A stretch of 47,046 bases of DNA, taken from NCBI RefSeq assembly GCF_900115625.1, contig NZ_FOXD01000024.1:1-47046 (forward strand), given 5' to 3'. The translations under genes and the position numbers were made by a program. Position 1 is the stretch's first letter, and every line of letters begins with the position of its first letter. The DNA is from Salibacterium halotolerans (lineage in GTDB: Bacteria; Bacillota; Bacilli; Bacillales; Marinococcaceae). Below, piece by piece: positions 8,483-16,556 of this stretch. Below the pieces are notes generated by a model. It was not told where the DNA came from and made no database searches. It saw only the letters and a list, made by a program, of their open reading frames with translations.

Positions 8483-9409
8483 CTATTCTCCCTTCATCGA
8501 TTCTACTTTATCCTGATGATTATCTATCCATTCCTGAGCGACATCTTTTGGATCTTCGTTATTTTCTTCAATATCTACAATCATCTGTTCTACCTCTCCA
8601 ATGTCAATACTCCAGTTGCTCAGAAATTCATAGGCTTCAGGTGCTTTGTCCTTAAAATCAGCATTTGTAATGACTTTCACTTTTGACGTTTCGAAGAAAT
8701 TATCCGGATCCTTAAGCACTTTCAGGTCATAGTTGTTAAACATCGGATGTGGTCTCCAGCCGTAAAAGACAACCGGTTCTTCCTGCTGTATTTTGCGGGA
8801 CGCCTGTGCCATCATTCCGCCTTCACTGGAAGCGACGACCTCCATGTCCAGGTTATAGTTTTCCACCATGTTACGGGATGTTTCGGTAGCTTCCGCTCCT
8901 TCTTCGATGGCATACATTTCGTTTTCAAATTGTCCTTCATTGCCTTTTAAATCTTCCAGGGAGTTAATGTCTTCCATATACGTCGGCACAACCCAGCCGA
9001 CTTCCGCTTCCGGATAACTTACTGCCGTTTCATCCAGGCTGTCTCCATACTCCTCCATATACGTGTTATGCATCGGGAACCAGCCATCCATAAATACATC
9101 GAGCTCACCGGTGGACAATCCGGTAAATACGCCGCCGACATCTGCCTGCGTCTGTTCTACTTCATACCCCATGTCTTCCAGGATAATCGTTGCAATTTCA
9201 GTAGGAGGGACCGTGCTTGTCCATGGAGTGACTCCTATTTCAATAACCTCGTCTTTTGATGTCTCATTATCTGCAGCCTCCTCACTCTGGGAAGCCTCTC
9301 CTGAAGCCTCTGATGTATTTCCTTCATTGTTCCCTTCTTCCGATTCGCCGCAGGCGGCAAACACCATCATACCTGCTGCTGCCATGAAACTAAGTCCAAA
9401 CTTTTTCAT
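8483..9409 (-). CDS. Glycine betaine/carnitine ABC transporter substrate-binding lipoprotein (OpuAC-like)
   Basis: A 308-residue lipoprotein with the signal MKKFGLSF...FAAC (lipidated Cys20) and an acidic Glu/Ser/Asn-rich linker to about residue 50. The remainder is the OpuAC/ProX-type binding fold; Trp residues in TPWTST, DGWFP and YGWRPHP are placed like the aromatic cage that grips a trimethylammonium group. The ATG at 9409 is chosen over upstream in-frame starts because it alone has a proper site (AAAGGAGA, 9 bases away). It is last in an operon with permease, ATPase and three carnitine-conversion enzymes, so carnitine as well as betaine is a likely ligand. Confidence 0.9.
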   Translation of the reverse strand: MKKFGLSFMAAAGMMVFAACGESEEGNNEGNTSEASGEASQSEEAADNETSKDEVIEIGVTPWTSTVPPTEIATIILEDMGYEVEQTQADVGGVFTGLSTGELDVFMDGWFPMHNTYMEEYGDSLDETAVSYPEAEVGWVVPTYMEDINSLEDLKGNEGQFENEMYAIEEGAEATETSRNMVENYNLDMEVVASSEGGMMAQASRKIQQEEPVVFYGWRPHPMFNNYDLKVLKDPDNFFETSKVKVITNADFKDKAPEAYEFLSNWSIDIGEVEQMIVDIEENNEDPKDVAQEWIDNHQDKVESMKGE

Positions 9410-9434
9410 ATTTGTTCGTCTCCTTTTCATAGGT

Positions 9435-10262
9435 TTAGAGTTTATCCCCAATGCCCTGGGTGATTCGGTCGATAATAATGGCCAATACAACGATGCCGAG
9501 ACCGCCGGTTAATCCAAGGCCTACGTTCACATTGGAAATACCGGACAGAACCGTCGAGCCCAAGCCGGGAGCACCGATCATCGACGCAATAACCGCCATG
9601 GATAGCGCCAGCATAATCGTTTGGTTTACCCCTGCCATAATGGTCTGCAGGGACATAGGTAGCTCTACTTTCAACAACATCTGCCAGGACGTTGAACCAA
9701 AAGCTTTCGATGCTTCAGTAATATCTGTAGGCACCTGACGGATGCCTAGATTTGTCATACGGACAGATGGGGGGGTTGCAAAAATAAAAGTCGAAATAAC
9801 GGCAGGTACACCACCAAGCCCAAACAACAGAATGGCTGGAATCAGGTAAACAAAGCTGGGTAATGTCTGCATAAAGTCTAAAACCGGCCTGATTATACGG
9901 TTTATTACCTCACTCTTGGATGCAAGTATGCCAAGTGGCACACCAAACACCACAGATAATAAGGTCGCAACGATGATGATAGCAACTGTCATCATTGCCT
10001 CCGGCCATAATTCAACAGATCCCAGATATATACAGCCTATTAAAGTAAACACTGCTATACCTTTACCGGCCAGCCATAAGGTTAATGCTATTAAAATGAC
10101 AGTAATGAGTAATGGTGGAAGCCAAATTAAGAAATCGGTCAACCCTTCTACAACCGTTTCAATACCGTCGCTCAATCTCCCGAAAAAGCCTCCCACGGTT
10201 GGCAGCAGCCAATCATTTACAAATGTATTGGTCCATTCTTCTAATGGAAGATAGAAATTCAT
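9435..10262 (-). CDS. Glycine betaine/carnitine ABC transporter permease (OpuAB-like)
   Basis: A 275-residue inner-membrane permease with about six membrane spans and the binding-protein-dependent transport signature around TEASKAFGSTSWQMLLKVELP (about residues 180-200), where the ATPase docks. Length and sequence fit OpuAB/ProW. Its start codon overlaps the stop of the ATPase gene (ATGA), and the site GAGGAGGAGACC precedes it. Confidence 0.93.
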   Translation of the reverse strand: MNFYLPLEEWTNTFVNDWLLPTVGGFFGRLSDGIETVVEGLTDFLIWLPPLLITVILIALTLWLAGKGIAVFTLIGCIYLGSVELWPEAMMTVAIIIVATLLSVVFGVPLGILASKSEVINRIIRPVLDFMQTLPSFVYLIPAILLFGLGGVPAVISTFIFATPPSVRMTNLGIRQVPTDITEASKAFGSTSWQMLLKVELPMSLQTIMAGVNQTIMLALSMAVIASMIGAPGLGSTVLSGISNVNVGLGLTGGLGIVVLAIIIDRITQGIGDKL

Positions 10263-11452
10263 GCTGTGGTCTCCTCCTCTTTACCAAGTACCAGCCCGGA
10301 GAGAATAGACACTCTGGATACAATTCCTTCAAGTTTTCCTTCATTTAATACGGTAATCGGATACTTTGTGTCCACTGCACTTGCTATCAAGTCTTGTATC
10401 GGTGTGTCCGGGGTGGTTGTATGAAAATTGGAAACAAGTACCGTTTTCATTTCAACACCTTTTTTGTAGGCATCAATGGCATCATCAATGGTCAGCAGCC
10501 CCTGCAGATGTCTTTCCCGGTCCACCACAAAGATACTGGAAACCCCTTCGTCTTCCATTTTTCTGACTGCCACACGGGGACCGTCTTTTTCAGACGCGAG
10601 AACCGTTGGATGTTTCATAATGTGAGAGGCTGTAAGTACTTTGGACCGGTCTACATCTTCAACGAATCTGGATACATAATCGTTCGCAGGCGATTCCAGA
10701 ATCTGTTCTGCTGTTCCAATCTGTACAATGGTTCCGTCTTTCATGATGGCAATCCGATCTCCAAGTTTTAACGCTTCGTCTAAATCATGTGTAATAAATA
10801 CAACGGTTTTGTTCCATTTGCTTTGCAGCTGCAGCAGTTCATCCTGCATTTCCTGACGGATAAGCGGATCCAGTGCGCTGAATGCTTCATCCATCAACAA
10901 AATGTCCGTTTCATTGGCAAGCGCCCTTGCCAGTCCTACTCTTTGCTGCATACCGCCGCTCAGCTGGTCCGGGTAACTCTTTTCGTATCCTTTGAGTCCC
11001 ACATCTTCAATCGCCTGTAATGCTTTTTCTTCCCGCTCTGACTTGTCCATTCCCTGAATCTCAAGACCATAGGCCACATTAGCGAGAACTGTACGGAAAG
11101 GAAACAAGCCAAACCGCTGAAAAACCATACCTAGTTTTTTTCGTCTGGTTTCTATCAACTGTTCGTTCGTTGCCTGTGTAATATCCTCATCATCAATCCA
11201 GACCTGACCGAACGTTGGATCAATCAATCGATTAAGAAGCCGGATCAGGGTGGATTTTCCACTTCCGGAAAGACCCATGATGACAAATATCTCTCCTTCC
11301 TCTACCGAAAAGGAGGCCTGATTCACACCTACCGTCATCCCGGTTTCTGTCAGTATTTCATCTTTTGATTTACTTTGGTTTAAGAGCTCCAGCCCTTTCT
11401 TGGGAGAAGGACCGAAAATCTTGGTTAGTTTATGAACATCGATTTTACTCAT
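10259..11452 (-). CDS. Glycine betaine/carnitine ABC transporter ATP-binding protein (OpuAA-like)
   Basis: A 397-residue ATPase. Walker A is GLSGSGKST (60-68), followed by the LSGGMQQRV signature and the Walker B stretch ILLMDEAFSALD; the last about 130 residues form a CBS-domain pair, the ionic-strength sensor known from OpuA-type osmoregulated importers. An in-frame TTG at 11458 would add two residues, but AAAGGAG lies seven bases from the ATG at 11452, so that start is used. It is followed by the permease in a 4-bp overlap. Confidence 0.94.
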   Translation of the reverse strand: MSKIDVHKLTKIFGPSPKKGLELLNQSKSKDEILTETGMTVGVNQASFSVEEGEIFVIMGLSGSGKSTLIRLLNRLIDPTFGQVWIDDEDITQATNEQLIETRRKKLGMVFQRFGLFPFRTVLANVAYGLEIQGMDKSEREEKALQAIEDVGLKGYEKSYPDQLSGGMQQRVGLARALANETDILLMDEAFSALDPLIRQEMQDELLQLQSKWNKTVVFITHDLDEALKLGDRIAIMKDGTIVQIGTAEQILESPANDYVSRFVEDVDRSKVLTASHIMKHPTVLASEKDGPRVAVRKMEDEGVSSIFVVDRERHLQGLLTIDDAIDAYKKGVEMKTVLVSNFHTTTPDTPIQDLIASAVDTKYPITVLNEGKLEGIVSRVSILSGLVLGKEEETTA

Positions 11453-11479
11453 GAACAATCTCCTTTGAATGCCTGGATA

Positions 11480-11956
11480 TTATTTCTGCTTGATCCCAAT
11501 ACGGCGCCCGGCTTTTTCCGGAACAGACAGTTGTAGGTGGGAAGCGGCGGTATCCTTGACCGCTTCATCTACAAGCTGTGGAAATGCATCCGGCCTGCCG
11601 GTTTTTGTATTCATGCCCATTAACATCTGCTCACTTACGGCAACCTGTTCTTCTCTGCTGTTTATCATGAAAAAGAAAACATGGAGACGTTTGGCGTCAT
11701 GATCAAGGAGCTGAAAGGTCACGGTCAGGTTTTCTCCTTCCACCGCTTCCTTCAGGTAACAAAGATGAGTTTCCAGCGTAAAGATCGTGTAGAAAGATGC
11801 CTGGCGCTGCGCTTCACCAAGCCCGAGAGCTTCCATCAACGCTTCGACAGCCCGGCTGAATACAACAGCGTACGCTGCATCATTCATGTGGCCGTTATAG
11901 TCCACCCACTCTGAACGGACTTTCTCGTTTAATAAAGGATTGTAGTTATCCATCAT
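11480..11956 (-). CDS. cdhB: Hotdog-fold thioesterase, probable betainyl-CoA thioesterase
   Basis: A 158-residue 4-hydroxybenzoyl-CoA-thioesterase-like hotdog protein; VDYNGHMNDAAYAVVFSRA (about 18-36) carries the catalytic Asp and the helix-start motif of the family. It sits between the carnitine dehydrogenase gene and the transporter ATPase and overlaps the dehydrogenase gene by 11 bp. In the described bacterial carnitine pathway, betainyl-CoA made by the cleavage enzyme is hydrolysed by such a thioesterase to glycine betaine. The first of two adjacent ATGs is used (AAAGGAG, seven bases away). The assignment rests on the family plus the complete pathway context. Confidence 0.82.
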   Translation of the reverse strand: MMDNYNPLLNEKVRSEWVDYNGHMNDAAYAVVFSRAVEALMEALGLGEAQRQASFYTIFTLETHLCYLKEAVEGENLTVTFQLLDHDAKRLHVFFFMINSREEQVAVSEQMLMGMNTKTGRPDAFPQLVDEAVKDTAASHLQLSVPEKAGRRIGIKQK

Positions 11957-12938
11957 GAGTCGGCTCCTTTTTCCGGTTGTTCATAATCGTCTGTGGTTCG
12001 GGCCAGTATTCTTCTACCAGATCTAGAAGCTTCACCAGAAATTCGTTACGCTGCTGTTCAAGTTCTGCCACCGTTTGGGGGCCGGCTCCCTTTTCACTTC
12101 CTTCAATGACCTGTTCTTTTAATTCTTCAGTCAGTTCCGGGGCTTCCAATTTGGTCCACGGCAATTTCAGAGCCGGGCCGAATTGATGCAGCATGTGGCG
12201 CATTCCCTGCTCTCCGCCGGCCAGATGAAATGTCATGAATGGTCCCATTTGGGCCCAGCGCAGTCCGGCACCGTAAATGATGGCAGCATCTACTTCTTCC
12301 GTCGTGGCAATACCGTCATTTACGATGTGCAGTGCTTCCCGCCAGAGTGCTTCCATTAAGCGGTCCGCCACATGACCTTCCACCTCTTTTTCAATGACGA
12401 GAGGTTTCATCCCGGCCTGTTTATAAATATCTTCTGCTTTATCAATGGTCTGCTGCAGGGTGGACGTACCCCCTACCAGCTCCACTAACGGCAGAAGGTA
12501 AACCGGGTGAAAAGGGTGCGCTACCAAGAATCGTTCCGGATGGCGGCAGTCCTGCTGCAGCGTGGAAGGGGTGATGCCGGACGTACTGGATGCAATCACC
12601 GCGTCCGCGCGGGCGTGCTCATCTATGTCAGCAAGTACTTTCCGCTTTATGTCTTCTCTTTCCGGTACATTTTCCTGGATCAATTCTGCCTTTGAGACAG
12701 CTTCTTTCACCGTATCTGTAAATGTGAGCCTGTCCAGGGAAGCACCTTCAGCCAAGCCCCGCTGCTGCATGTAAGGCCAGGCCTGCTCCACTCCTCTGCG
12801 CATCCGTGCTTCGGCACCTTCTGCCATATCTGTAGCAGTTACATCGTATCCTGCTGCCAGAAACCGCGCGATCCATCCCACCCCGATCACGCCGGTTCCG
12901 ACAATGGCTGCAGACGGCTGTTGATTGGTTGCTCTCAT
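11946..12938 (-). CDS. cdhA: L-carnitine dehydrogenase (3-hydroxyacyl-CoA dehydrogenase family)
   Basis: A 330-residue NAD-dependent dehydrogenase. The Rossmann motif GTGVIGVGW is at residues 14-22, and HPFHPVYLLPLVELV (about 140-154) holds the catalytic His of the 3-hydroxyacyl-CoA dehydrogenase family. Carnitine dehydrogenases belong to this family and oxidise L-carnitine to 3-dehydrocarnitine. The ATG at 12938 has AGAAGGAG in front; the longer frame lacks a site. It follows the cleavage-enzyme gene by 32 bp and overlaps the thioesterase gene. A generic 3-hydroxybutyryl-CoA dehydrogenase is unlikely given these partners. Confidence 0.86.
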   Translation of the reverse strand: MRATNQQPSAAIVGTGVIGVGWIARFLAAGYDVTATDMAEGAEARMRRGVEQAWPYMQQRGLAEGASLDRLTFTDTVKEAVSKAELIQENVPEREDIKRKVLADIDEHARADAVIASSTSGITPSTLQQDCRHPERFLVAHPFHPVYLLPLVELVGGTSTLQQTIDKAEDIYKQAGMKPLVIEKEVEGHVADRLMEALWREALHIVNDGIATTEEVDAAIIYGAGLRWAQMGPFMTFHLAGGEQGMRHMLHQFGPALKLPWTKLEAPELTEELKEQVIEGSEKGAGPQTVAELEQQRNEFLVKLLDLVEEYWPEPQTIMNNRKKEPTHDG

Positions 12939-12970
12939 CGTGTCACTCCTTCTATACATAGAACGTTCTG

Positions 12971-13849
12971 CTATCTCTTTTTCAACTTCAGGGTTTCTCT
13001 GGCTTCCTGCGGGGACATTACTTCGCCGCCAAGGCTTTGAATAATATCCACCGCTTTATCCGTCAATTGTTCATTGGTTGCCAAAACGCCTTTTTTCAAA
13101 TACAGATTATCTTCCAGGCCGACGCGGGCACTGCCGCCCTGAAGGACAGATTCTGCTACAATCGGCATCTGGTTGGCTCCAATGCCGAATGCCGCCCAGT
13201 GGCTGTTTTCCGGGATCCGGCTTTTCATGTAACTAATCGTTTCTGCATCGGCCGCAGCTCCCCAGGGTATCCCAAGACAAAACTGAAACAGCATCTCATC
13301 TTCAACAAGACCTTCCTGATGAAGTTGGTTGGCCATCCGGATCTGTCCAGTATCGAAACATTCCAGCTCAGGCTTTACACCGCTCTCCTTAATCAGGCCG
13401 GCATGTTCGCGGAGCCAACTCCCCGGATTAAGGTATACCTGATCGCCGAAATTAATGCTGCCGCAATCGAGCGTACAGATTTCAGGAAGCAGGTCGGCAA
13501 CCGGTTCATGACGTTCTGCAGGAGTCTGAATATCGGTTCCTTCTCCGCCTTTTGAAGGATCTGCCTCACTCGGCACCCAGTCGCCGCCGCCTCCGGCTGT
13601 TATGTTAATGACGACATCTGTATCGGCTTCCCTGATTCTCGTCACCGTTTCTTTAAAAAGCTCCGGATCATGGCTCAATGTTCCTGTTTCAGGATCGCGT
13701 ACGTGAAGATGGACAACGGTGGCTCCGGCTTTCGCCGCTTTAATGGAGGATTCTGCAATTTCTTTTGGTGTGACAGGTACATCCGGGTTTTTCGTTGTTG
13801 TTTCTCCTGCGCCGGTGATTGCACAGGAAAGGATCGGTTTCTTATTCAT
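12971..13849 (-). CDS. cdhC: 3-keto acid cleavage enzyme (BKACE), probable 3-dehydrocarnitine:acetyl-CoA trimethylamine transferase
   Basis: A 292-residue BKACE (formerly DUF849) TIM-barrel enzyme. The zinc ligands are in VHLHVRDP (His47, His49), and ARVGLEDN (about 241-248) carries the C-terminal Glu of the metal site. BKACEs condense a beta-keto acid with acetyl-CoA; with dehydrocarnitine the products are betainyl-CoA and acetoacetate. The ATG at 13849 is preferred: AAGGAGG lies 11 bases upstream, while an earlier in-frame ATG sits inside that site. It overlaps the regulator gene by eight bases. Confidence 0.86.
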   Translation of the reverse strand: MNKKPILSCAITGAGETTTKNPDVPVTPKEIAESSIKAAKAGATVVHLHVRDPETGTLSHDPELFKETVTRIREADTDVVINITAGGGGDWVPSEADPSKGGEGTDIQTPAERHEPVADLLPEICTLDCGSINFGDQVYLNPGSWLREHAGLIKESGVKPELECFDTGQIRMANQLHQEGLVEDEMLFQFCLGIPWGAAADAETISYMKSRIPENSHWAAFGIGANQMPIVAESVLQGGSARVGLEDNLYLKKGVLATNEQLTDKAVDIIQSLGGEVMSPQEARETLKLKKR

Positions 13850-14411
13850 TCCGGGGCGTTCCTCCTTTTTCATTAGGATTCTTCGGCACATGCTCAAATA
13901 CTTCTCCGCTTTCAAAAAACTGAATCAACCGGTGAATCCAGTCGTAATATTCCATCCACTCGTATATTTCACGAAGAAGTTCGTTTATCTGCTCTTCTTC
14001 TTCCTTTGCTAATTCTCCGGCTGCCAGCACCTGTTCCAGTCTGTTTTTTAAGTTTTGCTCGAACTGCCTGCTTTTATTAATAGCCTGCCGCCAATTCGAA
14101 GTAAACAAAGAAACAAACGTCTGGTAGTAATCCTGCTCTACTTGATAGTAATCCTTTCTTCCTCCCAATTGGAAAGTACGTTCGGCAATGTCTAAATCTA
14201 TCATTTCCCGAACAACTTGACTCATTCTTGTCTTACTCATTCCGGTTTCTTTTGAGAGCTCGTCCAAAGTCATAGGAGCTCTGTTCATATAGATAATCCC
14301 CAAAACTCTTCCTACTGTCGTTGATGTACCGAAGGAACGCATGTTATCAGCAATTTTTTCGATGATCTGCGTTTGAGCCTGTTCCACTTCATGGCGTATT
14401 TTATCGTCCAT
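13842..14411 (-). CDS. GbsR-type transcriptional regulator
   Basis: A 189-residue MarR-like protein of the GbsR/OpuAR family: winged helix-turn-helix about residues 25-95 (TLDELSKETGMSKTRMSQVV), then a long helical C-terminal half. GbsR proteins repress glycine-betaine synthesis or import genes and sense choline or related compounds. It is first in the carnitine/betaine operon and co-translated with the cleavage enzyme (8-bp overlap), so autoregulation of the whole operon is likely; carnitine or betaine as effector is an inference. The start follows GAGGAGGAGGCAGAC. Confidence 0.88.
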   Translation of the reverse strand: MDDKIRHEVEQAQTQIIEKIADNMRSFGTSTTVGRVLGIIYMNRAPMTLDELSKETGMSKTRMSQVVREMIDLDIAERTFQLGGRKDYYQVEQDYYQTFVSLFTSNWRQAINKSRQFEQNLKNRLEQVLAAGELAKEEEEQINELLREIYEWMEYYDWIHRLIQFFESGEVFEHVPKNPNEKGGTPRNE

Positions 14412-14783
14412 GTCTGCCTCCTCCTCACTGATTATGTCTGCACTTTAGCATACATTGTTTTTATCACAAATTCGCAGTTACATAAGTATTTTAAAGAAAT
14501 AAGTAGATATAAAAAGATATTTCTATATGAATTGTACAAACAATAAATTTATAAATTATATACATTTTATAAATTTATATGTTTATAGATGGTATTTATT
14601 AGTTAAAAGTATTTATATATGTAATTTGAAATTTTTCAACTTCATTTGGGACAATACAAGTCTCGATATTCAGAAGGAAGGGGCTGTCGAGGCTCCCTGG
14701 ATGCGGGTCAAAACCGCGTCCATCAAGATGTATGCGCGGTCTTAATTGAAGGTCCTCTAAGCAGGCGACTTTCCCCCTTTTTA
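14412..14783. other. AT-rich promoter region followed by a GC-rich repeat flank
   Basis: From 14412 to about 14645 the DNA is very AT-rich and should hold the gbsR-like promoter on the minus strand; no pair of good -35/-10 boxes stands out. From about 14650 the composition switches sharply to GC-rich. That part belongs to, or flanks, the dispersed repeat at 14784-14859. The minus-strand reading frame over 14599-14892 spans both compositions and is not protein-like. Confidence 0.4.
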
Positions 14784-14859
14784 GAGCTATGCCCGCGGCA
14801 AAGAAGACACGATGAGCCCCAGCGAGTCGATGTCGCCCTTGTACTCCGGAGTAAAAGCG
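14784..14859 (-). repeat. 75-bp dispersed repeat, copy 1
   Basis: Read on the minus strand this segment matches 46905-46979 on the plus strand over about 75 bp with roughly 85 percent identity and one single-base gap (estimated by eye). Shared landmarks include GCGACATCG, CTCGCTGG versus TTCGCTGG, and CGTGTCTTCTTTGCC. It is GC-rich, unlike the AT-rich DNA to its left, and begins about 38 bp beyond the mtlD terminator. GC-rich intergenic repeats of this type are scattered in several Bacillaceae genomes; I know no accepted name for them. Confidence 0.65.
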
Positions 14860-14890
14860 AAGTGTTTTGACGAAGCAATAGATGATCCAC

Positions 14891-14932
14891 AAAAAAATTC
14901 CGAACGAATTACTAAGAAATCGCTCGGAAAAT
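14891..14932 (-). terminator. Intrinsic terminator of the mannitol operon
   Basis: A nine-of-ten stem (TTCCGAACGA at 14898-14907 with TCGCTCGGAA at 14920-14929) and, on the minus strand, a run of seven T (14891-14897). It lies about 40 bp past the mtlD stop. Confidence 0.88.
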
Positions 14933-14970
14933 TGTTATCCATTAATGGTTTTGTTCTTGTCTCTGTATTT

Positions 14971-16101
14971 TTAAAATGAGAGGATTTTTTGAATGAAAGG
15001 ATGGTCTTCAACAAGTCCTGTATAAGCTGCCAAAGTATGTTTTTTTCCGTCAGCCTGAACTTTTTGCTGCAGCTCCACCGATTCCGGATCTTCCTTGACG
15101 TCAAACTCCAGGCATGCGGCGATGACGCCGGCGAGCGCTTCTGGCGTTATATCCCTCTCCATCAGCTCCAGCGCCGGACGGACGAGCCTGTCGTTTGGCC
15201 CCAGCTTGCGGACCGGTCCCCGTCCTACGCGTTCGACGGAGTCTGAAATGTGCGGATTACGAAAACGGACTGTGATTTTGGAACGATACCATTCCATCTC
15301 TTCGGTGGAAAATCCATGCTTTTGCTCGAGCAGCACACTCGTCTCCTGCAGCACCTTGTCCAATTTTTCTGCAACAGTTGGATGTTCCGCCGCTTCCTTG
15401 ATCGTCTCGATGTCTGCGGCGAATCCGTGATAGGCAAGCGCGGCATGGCCGGTGTTCACGGTGAACAGCTTACGCTCCATGTAAGGTGTCAGGTCGTCCA
15501 CGAAGGTGACCGAGGGAATATCCGGCCGTCCGCCTTTTAATGCAGGGGTTTCGACCACCCACTCAAAAAACGGCTCCACCGTAACATCCAGTTCATTTTC
15601 AGCCGGCTGCTGCGGCACAATGCGGTCGACCGCGGCATTGGCGAATCCTGTGAAGGCAGCTATCTGCTCCTGCTCCTCATCCGTAACGTGCTCGAAAATA
15701 TAGTATTTCAACTGGTCTGTAGCGCCGGCCATGTTTTCGCAGGCGATAACATTAACCGGGGCAGCTCCGGCATCCAGTCGTTTCCGGAGTCCGGCGGCTA
15801 GAGCCGGGGCAATGCCCTTCAGTACATTCGGACCAACAGCGGTGGTGATGAGATCGGCCTCGGCGATGCGCTTAAGCAGTTCTTCCTCCTCCTCGGCGCT
15901 ATGCACCGCGTCGACCTGATCCACCTGAACGATCTGCTGCTCTTCTCCGGCCAACTCTACCTTGTACTTCTGCTCTGCTTTCAGTTTCTGAATCAACTCG
16001 TCGTTAATATCAGCAAAACAGAGATCCCATCCTGCTTCATACAGCAGCTGTCCGATGAATCCCCGCCCGATATTACCGGCTCCGATCTGCAGAGCTTTCA
16101 T
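14971..16101 (-). CDS. mtlD: Mannitol-1-phosphate 5-dehydrogenase
   Basis: A 376-residue NAD-dependent enzyme that oxidises mannitol 1-phosphate to fructose 6-phosphate. The N-terminus has the characteristic MKALQIGAGNIGRGFIG Rossmann signature, and KLFTVNTGHAALAYHG (about 211-226) is the conserved catalytic region of the polyol dehydrogenase family. It starts immediately after the mtlF stop codon (TAAATG), with GAGGTG as binding site. Length is normal for the family. Confidence 0.97.
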   Translation of the reverse strand: MKALQIGAGNIGRGFIGQLLYEAGWDLCFADINDELIQKLKAEQKYKVELAGEEQQIVQVDQVDAVHSAEEEEELLKRIAEADLITTAVGPNVLKGIAPALAAGLRKRLDAGAAPVNVIACENMAGATDQLKYYIFEHVTDEEQEQIAAFTGFANAAVDRIVPQQPAENELDVTVEPFFEWVVETPALKGGRPDIPSVTFVDDLTPYMERKLFTVNTGHAALAYHGFAADIETIKEAAEHPTVAEKLDKVLQETSVLLEQKHGFSTEEMEWYRSKITVRFRNPHISDSVERVGRGPVRKLGPNDRLVRPALELMERDITPEALAGVIAACLEFDVKEDPESVELQQKVQADGKKHTLAAYTGLVEDHPFIQKILSF

Positions 16102-16536
16102 TTAATTCACCTCATTCAGCTGCGCCAGAAGGGATGCTTTATCAGGTGCCTGCACCATCTTTGTGATGTTTTCCTCTTCGGAGCAGATAAGGGCAATTTT
16201 CTGCAGAATCTCAAGATGCTCGTTTTCTTTCCCGGCTATGCCGATCAGAACTTTTACCGTACTTCCGCCGAAATCGACCCCTTCCGGAACCTGCACGACA
16301 GAAAGACCGGATTCTTTAATAAGAGACTTGGCTTCTTCGGTACCGTGCGGGATGGCCACATAATTCCCCATGTAGGTTGATGTCATTTCTTCGCGTTCGA
16401 GCATGGCTTCAATATAAGCTTCTTCCACATACCCTTGGTCCACCAGAATTCGTCCCGTTTCGCGGATGGCTTCTTCTTTTCCCTTTAATGACGCGTTTAT
16501 TTCAATATTTTCTTCCTGCAGAATTGGTTTTGCCAT
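16102..16536 (-). CDS. mtlF: PTS mannitol-specific enzyme IIA
   Basis: A 144-residue phosphocarrier with the active-site His64 in NYVAIPHGT. It passes phosphate from HPr to the IIB domain of the mannitol transporter. The ATG at 16536 (site ACAGGAGTGGAG) is used instead of an upstream in-frame start that lacks a site. It lies between mtlR and mtlD, 20 bp after mtlR. Confidence 0.96.
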   Translation of the reverse strand: MAKPILQEENIEINASLKGKEEAIRETGRILVDQGYVEEAYIEAMLEREEMTSTYMGNYVAIPHGTEEAKSLIKESGLSVVQVPEGVDFGGSTVKVLIGIAGKENEHLEILQKIALICSEEENITKMVQAPDKASLLAQLNEVN

Positions 16537-16556
16537 GATACTCCACTCCTGTCGTA

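Noticed and set aside
14599-14892. Minus-strand frame of 97 codons
   Set aside because: It spans the junction of AT-rich DNA and the dispersed repeat; such repeats often give spurious frames. No ribosome binding site.
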